A stretch of DNA of 35,085 nucleotides, taken from NCBI GenBank assembly GCA_012033255.1, contig JAAUSF010000042.1, positions 1 through 35,085 of the forward strand, written 5' to 3'. This document shows positions 8,108-16,602 of the stretch, piece by piece (the stretch's first letter is position 1; every line of letters begins with the position of its first letter). The DNA is from Cyanobacteria bacterium RU_5_0. Its GTDB lineage: Bacteria; Cyanobacteriota; Cyanobacteriia; Elainellales; Elainellaceae. The translations under genes and the position numbers were made by a program. The notes under the pieces were generated by a model. That model was not told the DNA's origin. It worked only from the letters and a program-made list of their open reading frames with translations, and ran no database searches.

Positions 8108-8219
8108 ATCCCAGTTTTGTATCGCAAGTGCGATCGTTTCGCTCGCGAGCAAGATGTGAGTGCAAAGCACTCGCTTCGCGAACGCACTACGGAAAACGAC
8201 CCATCTGCAAAACTGGGAT
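8108..8219. repeat. MITE-like inverted repeat with nested HIP1-rich hairpin
   Basis: ATCCCAGTTTTG (8108-8119) and CAAAACTGGGAT (8208-8219) form perfect 12-bp ends. Between them is a hairpin-rich core (GTGCGATCG ... TTCGCTCGCGAGC ... GTGAGTGC / GCACTCGC ... GCGAACGCAC). An open frame crosses it but looks like repeat-derived noise. Confidence 0.55.
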
Positions 8220-8275
8220 GCACCCTCGTCTTCCCTACCCTTGAGCTAGAGTTAAGGGAACTGAAACGGAGGCTG

Positions 8276-8314
8276 AAAAAAGGCAGAAGAAAGAGAAGGG
8301 TTTCCTTCCGCCTT
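8276..8314 (-). terminator. Intrinsic terminator of the 8330-10471 RTX gene
   Basis: Read on the minus strand, AAGGCGGAAG pairs with CTTCTGCCTT (one G-T pair) and is followed by a run of T. It begins 16 bases after the stop codon of the RTX gene. Confidence 0.65.
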
Positions 8315-8329
8315 ACCCGTGTCTAAACG

Positions 8330-10471
8330 CTAGACAAGAACCAGGTCGAGTTGGGGTGAGAAACCAGCAGGTCTATTCTCGATCGTTGCCAACCGAAGCG
8401 GCCCAATATTGTCGGAGGGTGAAGCATCGAAGAACAAGGCACCCGTGTTGCTGTTATAAGTGAATTGGTTCAGGGAAGTCGCACCAAAACTCGATCGGAC
8501 AATTTCAATCTTGTCGCCTTGACTCCGATTGAAATCTCTGATGAGGTCAATGCCCTCTGATTTAGACGAGAATCTGAATTTATCCGCGCCTGCACCACCT
8601 GTCAGGAGATCGTTGCCAGCACCGCCAGTTAATAGGTCATTGTCACTGCCCCCTATGAGGGTATCGTTGCCATGAACCCCCTCCAGGGTATCGTTACCTT
8701 CTCCTCCATCTAAGAAATCATCGCCATCAACCCCAGCCAATGCGACAAAGGTGGCATTCTGTCCAAAACCAACGATATCAGCCTTTCCGTCGCCATTAAC
8801 ATCTGCCACTTGGCGAGGAAAGCGATCGAAGCTACTCCAACCGCCACCTGTCTCGTGGAAAAGGTCATGCGCGGCGAAGGCGGTACCGAAGGTTCCATTC
8901 GCTTGACCGAGAGCGGCATAGACCGCATTCTGTCCGAAACCGACGATATCAGCTCGTCCGTCGCCATTGATATCTGCCACCTGGCGAGGAAAGCGATCGA
9001 AGCTATTCCAACCGCCAAGCGTCTCGTTGAAGCCGTTATGAGCAACGGTGGCTGAGCCAAAGGTGCCATTGGCTTGACCGAGGGCGACAAAGGTGGCAGT
9101 CTGTCCGAAACCGACGATATCAGCCCGTCCGTCGCCATTGACATCCGCCACTTGGCGAGGATAGCGATCGGAGCTACTCCAACCACGCACCTCGTTGAAA
9201 AGGTCATGAGCGGCGAAGGCGTTGCCGAAAGTTCCATTGGCTTGACCGAGGGCGACATAAACCGCATTTTGTCCGAAACCGACGATATCAGCCTTTCCAT
9301 CGCCATTGACATCTGCCACTTGGCGAGGATAGCGATTGAAGCTACTCCAACCGCGCGTCTCGTTGAAAAGGTCATGAGCAACGATGGCTGGGCCAAAGGT
9401 GCCATCGCTCACACGACTGCTTAGACGATCGTTTCCTTTGCCGCCAGAGAGCGTGTCATTCCCGAAACTACCGTTAACAATGTCGTTACCATCGCCACCG
9501 GAGAGGGAGTTGTTGGCTCTGTTACCGTCGATCGCGTTATTGAGAGCATTCCCCGTTCCGCTGATGGCAACACCAGTCAGGGTCAGGTTTTCGACGGTAT
9601 CCCATAAGGTAATGTTGACAGAAGATTGTACAGTATCAGTCCCTTGCGAAGCTAACTCACTAACGGTGTCAGAAATACTATCGACAACGTAGACATCGTT
9701 GCCGATACCACCAGACATTGTATCTCCACCAGAACCACCGTCAAGGAAATCGTTGCCAGTGCCGCCATGTAAGATGTCGTTGCCAGTGCCGCCAAATAGG
9801 GTGTCGTTATCAGCACTACCGTCGAGGGTATCGTTGCCCAGTCCACCAAAGAGGACATCATTACCATTGCCCCCAAAAAGCATAGACCAGAGGTTGGGAT
9901 CGGCGATGAGGGTGTTATTACTGTTATCTCCGGTGAAAACTTTAAACGACCTGTTGGCGAAGTTGATTTGCTCGATGCCGCTGAGTCGGTCAATCCCATC
10001 AACAGTACCCGAGATTTCGACAGCCCCCTCGCTAGTAAAAGAGGCATTGTTGCCAGTCCATAGTCCGCTGTAAATGGCAATGTCGTTGCCACGGCCGCCG
10101 ATGATCAAATCCTCGCCCAGTCCACCGATGAGGGAATCGTTGCCATCGCCACCGTTGATGTGATCGTTACCCCTTCCACCGAGGATGGTATCGTTACCCC
10201 CTTCGTTGTTACCCTCAAAACTGTCGCCAAAAAGAGTATCGTTTCCGTAACCACCATCGATCGAATCGTTGCCAGCGCCATCCCTAAACGAATCGCCGAA
10301 AATACGATCGTCGTCAGTGAAGCCACTCACAGGATCTGCCGGACCGGCAATAATCGTGTCATTTCCCAATTCCCCGAAAATTTCATCACTTCCGAGCAAT
10401 CCCTCAATTACATCGTTGTCATCGCTGCCGCGTATTACGTCTGAACTATCTGTCCCTCGTATGGGAGCCAT
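8330..10471 (-). CDS. Secreted RTX calcium-binding protein with four VCBS/FG-GAP-like repeats
   Basis: The 713-aa, acidic protein is built from glycine-aspartate nonapeptides (GGxGNDxL type) in blocks at about 8-130, 180-255, 300-350 and 585-640. Such repeats form calcium-bound parallel beta rolls. Between the last two blocks lie four copies of a ~56-aa unit ending VADVNGDGKADIVGFGQ (DxDxDG-like calcium loop), as in VCBS/FG-GAP propeller repeats. The C-terminus (GGAGADKFRF ... IRDFNRSQGDKIEI) is the conserved end of type I-secreted RTX proteins, and no N-terminal signal peptide is seen. No protease or lipase domain is present. A GGAG site precedes the ATG at 10471. No type I exporter is encoded here. 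Confidence 0.9.
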   Translation of the reverse strand: MAPIRGTDSSDVIRGSDDNDVIEGLLGSDEIFGELGNDTIIAGPADPVSGFTDDDRIFGDSFRDGAGNDSIDGGYGNDTLFGDSFEGNNEGGNDTILGGRGNDHINGGDGNDSLIGGLGEDLIIGGRGNDIAIYSGLWTGNNASFTSEGAVEISGTVDGIDRLSGIEQINFANRSFKVFTGDNSNNTLIADPNLWSMLFGGNGNDVLFGGLGNDTLDGSADNDTLFGGTGNDILHGGTGNDFLDGGSGGDTMSGGIGNDVYVVDSISDTVSELASQGTDTVQSSVNITLWDTVENLTLTGVAISGTGNALNNAIDGNRANNSLSGGDGNDIVNGSFGNDTLSGGKGNDRLSSRVSDGTFGPAIVAHDLFNETRGWSSFNRYPRQVADVNGDGKADIVGFGQNAVYVALGQANGTFGNAFAAHDLFNEVRGWSSSDRYPRQVADVNGDGRADIVGFGQTATFVALGQANGTFGSATVAHNGFNETLGGWNSFDRFPRQVADINGDGRADIVGFGQNAVYAALGQANGTFGTAFAAHDLFHETGGGWSSFDRFPRQVADVNGDGKADIVGFGQNATFVALAGVDGDDFLDGGEGNDTLEGVHGNDTLIGGSDNDLLTGGAGNDLLTGGAGADKFRFSSKSEGIDLIRDFNRSQGDKIEIVRSSFGATSLNQFTYNSNTGALFFDASPSDNIGPLRLATIENRPAGFSPQLDLVLV

Positions 10472-10615
10472 AAGCTGAATTTCTCCAAAAGTACAGTCAT
10501 GTGGTTATGTGGTTTTTCACAACCCAAATCGAGCCATCCTACCGACGTGCAGTAGCGAGACTAGAAGCTCAAGGAAGCCTGTGATGGCTCAAAGCCAGAA
10601 GTTGTGAAAAAGCCT

Positions 10616-10667
10616 GGAAATGTGAGGCGTTAGCCTTTGAAAGGGAAGCTTTAACCCTCACATTTCC
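10616..10667. repeat. 12-bp inverted repeat hairpin in the 10472-11230 intergenic region
   Basis: GGAAATGTGAGG (10616-10627) and CCTCACATTTCC (10656-10667) pair perfectly. A second looser inverted repeat (TTTTTCACAAC / GTTGTGAAAAA and GAGCCATC / GATGGCTC, about 10515-10610) lies just before it. The rest of 10472-10885 shows no gene. Confidence 0.45.
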
Positions 10668-10885
10668 ACTGTGCGCTAACTCTGGGCCAACGACCAGGAA
10701 AGGCAGCAACTTAAGCCAGAAACTTAAGCAATCACTGAGAATCGATCGGTAAAAGTCAGTTTTCACAACCTTTTGATCGGGTTAAGCCACCGACCGATCC
10801 CTTGAGGAGAAACTTAAGGGAAAATACGGAAAGAGATTCTTCCCTTTTGAAGTCACCTCGAATATGTATGCGTTGATACAATGGT

Positions 10886-10942
10886 ATGCCTAGACAGCCC
10901 CAGCCACTCAAGCGCAAGCGAGGGGTCAAGCTAATCATCTAA
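10886..10942 (+). pseudogene. Truncated 5' copy of the NB-ARC/WD40 gene
   Basis: ATG at 10886 opens MPRQPQPLKRKRGV, identical to the first 14 residues of the gene at 11231, then runs KLII and stops at 10940-10942. The preceding 15-20 bases (ATGCGTTGA ... AATG) also match the upstream region of the full gene. The copy therefore includes the translation start region. It is a leftover of a tandem duplication cut off after codon 14. Confidence 0.75.
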
Positions 10943-10949
10943 ATTGCAT

Positions 10950-10982
10950 CCCCGCGTCTCCCCGTCCCCGCATCCCCGCGTC
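10950..10982 (+). repeat. Minisatellite CCCCGCGTCT type
   Basis: A short C-rich tandem array with units such as CCCCGCGTCT, CCCCGT and CCCCGCAT. It lies directly after the truncated NB-ARC copy and may mark the break point. Confidence 0.5.
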
Positions 10983-11169
10983 TTTTAAGCAATTTGCATT
11001 ATGCAACTTAAAGGCATATCAGCTTACTCGATCGACAATCACCCGTCCGGGCGAGTCGTTTGGGTGAATCCAGTTCATTCTGCCTGACTGTACAGTGGGA
11101 GGGTGCATAAATAACCTCAATCCCTCCACTTTTTCCAATGTTGCGCTTGAATGGCTAACTGGCTCACCC

Positions 11170-11211
11170 TACCCCTGTTAACTAATACATGCGCTCACCT
11201 TAACAGGGGTA
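11170..11211. promoter_or_regulatory. 12-bp inverted repeat upstream of the NB-ARC/WD40 gene
   Basis: TACCCCTGTTAA (11170-11181) and TTAACAGGGGTA (11200-11211) are perfect inverted repeats 20 bases before the start codon. They would form a stable hairpin in the 5' leader or a symmetric protein site. The function is inferred from position only. Confidence 0.4.
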
Positions 11212-11230
11212 ATGCGTTGAGCTAAATGAT

Positions 11231-12313
11231 ATGCCCAGACAGCCTCAGCCACTCAAGCGAAAACGAGGGGTAATTCTCTCTTCTTGGGGTTTACAGCGCC
11301 TACAGGAAGCCCAAGAGCGATTGGAAATGGAAACCAATCGGGGCGATCGCTACACCCTAGAAAAACTAAGCCTCCTGACGGGATTGAGTACTCGATCGAT
11401 CTCCAAAGTGCGAAGCTGTAAAGAAGTCGTCGATCGCCAAACCCTAGAAAACGTGTTTCTTGCCTTCCATCTTACCCTCATACCTGATGACTATATCCAG
11501 CCAGAGGTGGAAGCGATAGACGAGCCACAACCTGTGATCCCAATTCAACAAGACTGGGGGGAAGCATTAGATGTTTCCACATTTTACGGTCGCAGGAAGG
11601 AGCTATCGACCCTCAAACAATGGATTTTGCCAGATAACTGCCGCTTGGTGGGAATTTTAGGCATTGGCGGCATTGGCAAAACCGCCTTATCCGTCAAACT
11701 TGCCGAGCAGATTCAAGACCAGTTTGCCTATGTCATTTGGCGCAGTTTACGGAATGCTCCTCCCTTAGAAACGCTCTTGGGCGAGCTAATCTCCTTTCTC
11801 TCACAAGGGCAGGACGCTAAAGCGGACATGGGGAAGCTCATTGAGTACCTGCGGAATTCTCGATGTCTCGTCATTTTGGACAATTTAGAAACCATCTTTC
11901 AGACAGGCGATCGGGCTGGATACTACCGCCCAGGCTATGAAAATTATGGAGAACTACTCAGGCTCATCGCTGAAACGCGACATCAAAGCTGTTTGGTGTT
12001 GACCAGTCGCGAGAAGCCTGCCGAGCTTGCCCAATTTGAGGGAATCGCGTTAGCCGTGCGAGCATTTTACTTGAGTGGCTCCCTGGAAACAGCCCAGGCG
12101 TTGATTGGAAAAACGGGGTTAAAAGGGTCAGATCCGCAAAAACAGCAGTTGTGCGATCGCTACAGTTGTAATCCACTGGCGATCAGGCTCGTTTCAACCT
12201 CGATTCAAGACCTGTTTGATGGTGAGATTGAGGCATTTCTCACACAAGCAACCACCGTTTCAATGGCATTCGCCGCCTACTGGATCAGCAGTTCGATCGC
12301 CTCTCGCCCTTAG
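11231..12313 (+). CDS. NB-ARC/WD40 STAND protein, N-terminal part (HTH plus NB-ARC)
   Basis: The 360-aa first segment belongs to a signal-transducing ATPase of the NB-ARC/WD40 class. Residues 20-85 form a helical domain with a helix-turn-helix look (TLEKLSLLTGLSTRSISKVR). The NTPase has P-loop GIGGIGKTAL (Lys150), Walker B CLVILDNLE (212-220) and a sensor-like VLTSREKP. After residue 341 the frame becomes foreign (SMAFAAYW). One base is missing from the T run at 12258-12260; restoring it gives VFNGIRRLLDQQFDRL, the normal family sequence, which runs on into the next segment. It is thus part of one ~1150-aa gene covering 11231-14687. Confidence 0.8.
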   Translation: MPRQPQPLKRKRGVILSSWGLQRLQEAQERLEMETNRGDRYTLEKLSLLTGLSTRSISKVRSCKEVVDRQTLENVFLAFHLTLIPDDYIQPEVEAIDEPQPVIPIQQDWGEALDVSTFYGRRKELSTLKQWILPDNCRLVGILGIGGIGKTALSVKLAEQIQDQFAYVIWRSLRNAPPLETLLGELISFLSQGQDAKADMGKLIEYLRNSRCLVILDNLETIFQTGDRAGYYRPGYENYGELLRLIAETRHQSCLVLTSREKPAELAQFEGIALAVRAFYLSGSLETAQALIGKTGLKGSDPQKQQLCDRYSCNPLAIRLVSTSIQDLFDGEIEAFLTQATTVSMAFAAYWISSSIASRP

Positions 12314-12324
12314 AGCAGGAGATT

Positions 12325-12822
12325 ATGTATTGGTTAGCGATCGATCGAGAGTGGACTAACCTTTCAGACTTGCTCTCAGATATTATTCCCTCAGTCTCTA
12401 AAGGCAAATTATTGGAAGCACTGGAATCCTTGCATTGGCGGTCTCTGATCGAAAAGAAATCGGGCAGTTACAGCCAACAACCCGTGGTCATGGAGTATGT
12501 TACAGACCGGTTGACTGAGCAGATCAGCCTTGAGCTGATAGAGGGCAGTTCTGCTTTGCATTACTTCCAGCGTTATGCCCTAATGAAAACCACCGTTAAA
12601 GACTGTGTCAGGGAAAGCCAAATCCGGTTGATTCTAGTGCCGATCGCCCAACAAGTGCGGATAACCTTCAGTCCAAACCGGCTGCAACAGCAATTCCAAA
12701 CCCTCCTGACTCAATTACGCTCCTCTAGCCCTTCCCCGCTTTCCGGCTATGGGGGTGGCAACCTGATTAACCTCGCCAGTCATTTAGAACTGGATTTAAC
12801 AGGTGCTGATTTTCTGATTTGA
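12325..12822 (+). CDS. NB-ARC/WD40 STAND protein, middle part (winged-helix region)
   Basis: The 165-aa segment reads [10 protein letters not shown] ... [13 protein letters not shown] ... [12 protein letters not shown], the region between the NB-ARC and WD40 domains in cyanobacterial family members. Reading in this frame is meaningful from about 12262, before the first ATG. It stops at 12822 after LTGADFLI. The four-T run at 12810-12813 seems to lack one T; with it the protein would read TGADFSDLRVW and continue into the WD40 segment. Used alone it would be a protein without catalytic or repeat domain. Confidence 0.7.
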   Translation: MYWLAIDREWTNLSDLLSDIIPSVSKGKLLEALESLHWRSLIEKKSGSYSQQPVVMEYVTDRLTEQISLELIEGSSALHYFQRYALMKTTVKDCVRESQIRLILVPIAQQVRITFSPNRLQQQFQTLLTQLRSSSPSPLSGYGGGNLINLASHLELDLTGADFLI

Positions 12823-14687
12823 GAGTCTGGCACGCCTATCTCCCGCAGGTGAATTTACATCAAGTCAATTTTGCCCATGCCGACTTGTCCAAATCCAGCT
12901 TTGCCCGGCCGTCTGGTAGCATTCTGACGGTTGCCTTTAGTCCAGATAGCCAACTGCTAGCAACCGGAGATAGCAATAATGCGATCGGACTGTGGCAAGT
13001 TGCGGATGGACAACCCAGAGCGGTCTTGAAAGGGCATACGGGTTTCGTTTGGGCAGTTGCCTGGAGCCTGAAGGGTCACAGATTGGCGAGTGGCAGTGAA
13101 GATCAAAGTGTGAGATTGTGGAATACTGAGACGGGAATGTGTCAGGGAATTTTGAGACATGGACATCAAGGTGCCATTAGAGCATTAGCCTGGCAACCCA
13201 ACGGCTATCTCCTGGTCAGTGGTGGAGACGATCACGAAATTCGGCTCTGGGATATGCGGAGTCAAGAACTTGTTAAAATATTGCCAGGACACAGCAATTG
13301 GGTCATGTCTGTAGCTTGGAGTCCGGATGGTCAAATCCTTGCCAGCGCGTCTCTTGACCAGACGATTCGACTGTGGGATATCAAAAGCGGTGAATGTCTG
13401 AAAATCTTAGCTGGACACGACAACGGGATTTGGTCAATCGCCTGGAGTCCCAATGGTGAGTATCTGGTTACCGGCAGTGAAGATCAAAGTGTCAAAATCT
13501 GGGATGCGGGGAGGGGCGAATGTCTCAAAACTTTGCAAAGCAATCATTCTACTGTATTTTCAGTTGCCTGGAGTCCCGATAGTCAAATGATTGTGAGCGG
13601 TGGTGAAGACCGGAACATCAGAGTCTGGGATATTGTGAGCGATCGCTGCCTCAAAACCTTACAGGGACACAGCAATGCAATCTGGACTGTGGACTGGAGT
13701 GCCGATGGTGCTGTGCTAGCAAGTGGCTCTCATGACCAAACTGTACGGCTGTGGGATGGGCGCAGCAGTCAATCAAGTGACTGCCGCAATCTCAAAATCT
13801 TACAGGGATACAACAATTCTATATTTGCCGTGGTTTGGAGTCCAGATGGCACCACTCTGGCTAGCAGTAGTGCGGATCATCGGATTCGGCTATGGAATCC
13901 AGATACAGATCTGTGTTTGAGAACGTTATGGGGACACCGCAGTTGGATCTGGGGTCTAGCCTGGAGCTCGGATGGCAGCTTGCTTGCCAGCGGATCGGAT
14001 GATTGCACCGTGCGACTCTGGAATGCTGGAACTGGCGAATGTTTGAGAACCTTGCAAGGGCACGCAGCCTGGGTCTGGACGGTTGCCTGGAGTCCAGATG
14101 GCCAAGTTCTGGCCAGTGGGTCTGGCGACCTGAGCATCCGGCTCTGGGATGTTCGGCAGGGACGATGTTTGAACATCTTGCAAGGACACCACAATTGGAT
14201 CTGGGGCTTAGCCTGGAGTCCGGATGGCACTCTGCTGGCCAGTGGTTCTCACGATCGCACGATTCGACTGTGGGATAGCACAACTGGCAACTGTCTGAAC
14301 GTGTTGCAGGGACACAGCAATATGGTGAGAGCGGTGGTTTGGAGTCCGGATGGCAGTTTGCTTGCTAGTGGTTCCCCTGATCAAACGGTTCGACTGTGGG
14401 ATACTTGCACTGGAGAATGCCTGAATATTCTGAAAGGACATACGGGTCAGGTTTGGTCAGTGGCATGGTGTCCTGCTGAGGATACGGCAGAAAACTGCGA
14501 CTTCGTTCTGGCCAGCGGCAGCGCGGATGAAACCATCAAACTCTGGAATGTCAAAACAGGTGAATGTCTGAAAACCTTGAGAGCCGATCGCCCCTATGAA
14601 GGGATGAATATTACTGGAGTCACAGGCATTACAGCCGCCCAAAAAGCCACATTGCAAGCCTTGGGGGCGATCGTTGCTCCTGCCTAA
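12819..14687 (+). CDS. NB-ARC/WD40 STAND protein, C-terminal part (13 WD40 repeats)
   Basis: The 622-aa segment opens with a short pentapeptide-like stretch ([16 protein letters not shown]). Thirteen WD40 units of about 42 aa follow (VAWSPDG ... LASGS ... VRLWD ... LKTLQGH), enough for about two beta-propellers. It ends with the family tail [22 protein letters not shown]40 arrays are the ligand-sensing part of STAND proteins. The start given is a TTG created by the frameshift, so in the unbroken gene this part would be fused to the upstream two. Whether the remnant is expressed is unknown. Repeats 9-12 are the most alike, suggesting recent unit duplication. Confidence 0.85.
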   Translation: MRVWHAYLPQVNLHQVNFAHADLSKSSFARPSGSILTVAFSPDSQLLATGDSNNAIGLWQVADGQPRAVLKGHTGFVWAVAWSLKGHRLASGSEDQSVRLWNTETGMCQGILRHGHQGAIRALAWQPNGYLLVSGGDDHEIRLWDMRSQELVKILPGHSNWVMSVAWSPDGQILASASLDQTIRLWDIKSGECLKILAGHDNGIWSIAWSPNGEYLVTGSEDQSVKIWDAGRGECLKTLQSNHSTVFSVAWSPDSQMIVSGGEDRNIRVWDIVSDRCLKTLQGHSNAIWTVDWSADGAVLASGSHDQTVRLWDGRSSQSSDCRNLKILQGYNNSIFAVVWSPDGTTLASSSADHRIRLWNPDTDLCLRTLWGHRSWIWGLAWSSDGSLLASGSDDCTVRLWNAGTGECLRTLQGHAAWVWTVAWSPDGQVLASGSGDLSIRLWDVRQGRCLNILQGHHNWIWGLAWSPDGTLLASGSHDRTIRLWDSTTGNCLNVLQGHSNMVRAVVWSPDGSLLASGSPDQTVRLWDTCTGECLNILKGHTGQVWSVAWCPAEDTAENCDFVLASGSADETIKLWNVKTGECLKTLRADRPYEGMNITGVTGITAAQKATLQALGAIVAPA

Positions 14688-14887
14688 CCTCATTAATGCA
14701 TGTAATCTAGAGGACTGATGATATGGTCACTGACCCCAGGCTCCAGCAACCCGACCCAGGCGCTGTGGGTGATGCGTTACGCTAATCGCTAATGCATCCT
14801 ACGCCAGGAGCAATTGTTTTGAAATATGCATTCACAAACATTGCCGGTTTAATAGGTTATCGAGTTAATAGATATTCATTCGCTGAT

Positions 14888-14921
14888 AAAGGAGTGTTCG
14901 TTTTACGGGCACTCCTTTTTT
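14888..14921 (+). terminator. Rho-independent terminator downstream of the WD40 gene
   Basis: AAAGGAGTG (14888-14896) pairs with CACTCCTTT (14910-14918) around a 13-nt loop and runs into further T. It lies 200 bases after the WD40 stop codon. The stretch 14688-15078 otherwise holds a degenerate GATGCGTTACGCTAA-type repeat (about 14770-14806) and no gene. Confidence 0.6.
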
Positions 14922-15078
14922 AGGTTCAAATTCTCCAATTCCCAGTCATGAATCTTCTTGCAAATATTATTAGATACTCCTGAATTCAACTCAATTTATT
15001 CATTGATTCATAAACCATACTGGCACTATGAACGGTAGAAAACATGCTAAATTGCGTTTCCAATCAGGAGATTAACCC

Positions 15079-15213
15079 ATGCTACTGAAGTATCGCGGTA
15101 TTCCCTATTGTGATTATTCGCAGTCTGGGTCGCGTTCTATTCAATGTCACACTACAGTGTCAAGTGCGATCGTTCTTTGCTATCGCGGCACTGTGTATTT
15201 GATCGCCCGATAG
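15079..15213 (+). CDS. DUF4278 mini-protein
   Basis: This 44-aa frame starts MLLKYRGIPYCDY and ends CYRGTVYLIAR. The two YRGxxY motifs, one at each end, are the mark of the cyanobacterial DUF4278 family, whose function is unknown. AGGAG at 15066-15070 lies 8 bases before the ATG, a good ribosome binding site. The product is soluble, with no signal peptide or membrane segment. It stands between the WD40 terminator and the RTX gene at 15305. Membership is inferred from the paired motifs and size. Confidence 0.75.
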   Translation: MLLKYRGIPYCDYSQSGSRSIQCHTTVSSAIVLCYRGTVYLIAR

Positions 15214-15274
15214 AGTCTACCCAAATTTATCTTTCTGGTTTCGAGCCACACCGGGCTTGAGCAGAAACCAAGTT

Positions 15275-15304
15275 AACCAACTTCAAAATCAAGGAGCAAC
15301 TCCA
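15275..15304 (+). promoter_or_regulatory. Conserved 30-nt leader and RBS of the first plus-strand RTX gene
   Basis: AACCAACTTCAAAATCAAGG followed by AGCAACTCCA leads into the ATG. The same 30 bases with two changes precede the RTX gene at 16603 (16573-16602). The AAGGAG core lies 9 bases before the ATG and decides the start at 15305 rather than the upstream TTG at 15257. Confidence 0.65.
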
Positions 15305-16303
15305 ATGGCAAACCCTACACCCGGCAACGACACGTTAGTAGGTACAACTGGAAATGATACGATTTATGGACTCGGTGGCGATGATGTAATCTATCCGATT
15401 ACTGGTCATGATTACATTGATGGCGGAGCGGGAATCGATCGCCTGATCGTAGACTACTCCAACTTCTACACAGCCACCAATTCCTTCTCTTTTGACAATG
15501 TAGAGCTAGTGTACTTCTCAGGCAGCCAGGCAGCTGATAGTTACTACTCCTCTATTTCCAACGACACCCTGTATGGCAATGGTGGCAATGACACATTGGA
15601 TGGAGGAAGTTTTCATGATTATATAAACGGCGGTACGGATAATGATGTCCTCTATGGCGGCGGTGGTAACGACTCCTTAGATGGCTGGTATGGCAACGAC
15701 ACCCTCTACGGAGGAACTGAGGATGATCTCATGCATGGTTCCTTCGGCAATGACCTCCTCTATGGTGGTGATGGCAATGATACCGTCTATGGCGAACCGG
15801 GCATCGACACGGTCTGGGGCGGAACTGGAAATGACTACCTCAGTGGTGGCTTTGCGGGCGACGGAGAGGATACTGATTACCTGTATGGCGAATCTGGCAA
15901 CGACACTTTAGATGGCTGGCGTGGCAACGATACCATTTACGGTGGAGGTGATCATGATCTCGTGCTTGGCTCTTTTGGTAATGATTACCTCGTGGGGGAT
16001 GCTGGTAACGATCGCCTGGGTGGTGAACCCGGTCGAGACACAATGGTCGGGGGAACTGGAGCCGATCGGTTTAATTTCTACTCACGTCCCTCTGCCTATG
16101 AAGGCATTGACGTAATCACAGACTTCAAATACTGGGAAGGAGATAAAATCGAAATCTCTGTTAGCGGCGTTGGAGCCTCTTCAGCCAGTCAATTTAGATA
16201 CAACAGCAGCACAGGTGCGTTATACGTGAATGGCGCTCAGCTAGCCAAGTTGCAGCCGGGTACTTCATTCTCTCCCAGTGCAGATATCGTTTTCGTGGCT
16301 TAG
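15305..16303 (+). CDS. Secreted RTX calcium-binding protein
   Basis: The 332-aa protein from the chosen ATG starts MANPTPGNDTLVG. Nonapeptide repeats of the GGxGNDxLYG type fill about residues 7-250, with unusual repeated words LDGWYGNDTLYGG and GSFGNDYLVGD. The C-terminal unit GGTGADRFNFYS ... VITDFKYWEGDKIEIS is the conserved end of type I-secreted RTX proteins. No enzymatic domain is seen, so a calcium-stabilised surface or extracellular matrix role is inferred. The frame opens earlier at a TTG (15257), but the AAGGAG-preceded ATG fits better. It is followed 300 bp later by a related RTX gene with the same leader. Confidence 0.85.
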   Translation: MANPTPGNDTLVGTTGNDTIYGLGGDDVIYPITGHDYIDGGAGIDRLIVDYSNFYTATNSFSFDNVELVYFSGSQAADSYYSSISNDTLYGNGGNDTLDGGSFHDYINGGTDNDVLYGGGGNDSLDGWYGNDTLYGGTEDDLMHGSFGNDLLYGGDGNDTVYGEPGIDTVWGGTGNDYLSGGFAGDGEDTDYLYGESGNDTLDGWRGNDTIYGGGDHDLVLGSFGNDYLVGDAGNDRLGGEPGRDTMVGGTGADRFNFYSRPSAYEGIDVITDFKYWEGDKIEISVSGVGASSASQFRYNSSTGALYVNGAQLAKLQPGTSFSPSADIVFVA

Positions 16304-16324
16304 GCTCGTGAATTAAATCAATCC

Positions 16325-16464
16325 CTCGTTCCCAGGTTTTACCTGAGAATGCCTCAGAAGTGTCTCTGCTACTGGCTTACGAGAGACGGAGCCTCCGCAG
16401 TTGCATTCAGTTCTGAAGCCTGTGAACGAGATCTGAAACGAGATCTGAAAAGCCTGGGAACAAG
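16325..16464. repeat. Inverted repeat of the CTYGTTCCCAGG type
   Basis: CTCGTTCCCAGG (16325-16336) and CCTGGGAACAAG (16453-16464) are inverted repeats with one mismatch. A GAACGAGATCTGAAAC / GAGATCTGAAAAG tandem lies at about 16427-16452. It occupies most of the 300-bp space between the two RTX genes, where no gene is seen. Confidence 0.5.
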
Positions 16465-16572
16465 TTTTGTCAGCCAACCAGTGAAACCCTAGCCACGTCG
16501 ATCGCCCGACCCGATCGCAGCACCTTATATCGGATCGATATATCGGCTCGATCGTTCTGCAAAAAACCAAAA

Positions 16573-16602
16573 AACCAACTTCAAAAACAAGGAGTAACTC
16601 CA
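16573..16602 (+). promoter_or_regulatory. Conserved 30-nt leader and RBS of the second plus-strand RTX gene
   Basis: This matches 15275-15304 at 28 of 30 positions, including CAAGGAG and ACTCCA directly before the ATG. The two RTX genes therefore share a translation start region, by duplication or for common control. Confidence 0.65.

Noticed and set aside
8075..8326. 83-codon plus-strand open frame
   Set aside because: It lies across MITE-like inverted repeats and the RTX terminator. The product is mostly translated palindrome and a low-complexity basic tail (LKKGRRKRR), with no clear homology or ribosome binding site.
8710..9405. Long minus-strand frame with repeated methionine- and serine-rich units
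   Set aside because: It is a shadow frame of the VCBS/FG-GAP repeats in the RTX gene; its regularity comes from the ~170-bp DNA repeat.
8580..10440. Periodic DNA repeats that could suggest a CRISPR array
   Set aside because: They are coding repeats of an RTX protein with no constant-length repeat/spacer pattern and no cas genes nearby.
13861..14283. Several long antisense frames across the WD40 repeats
   Set aside because: They repeat every ~126 bp, following the WD40 units, and give no sensible protein.
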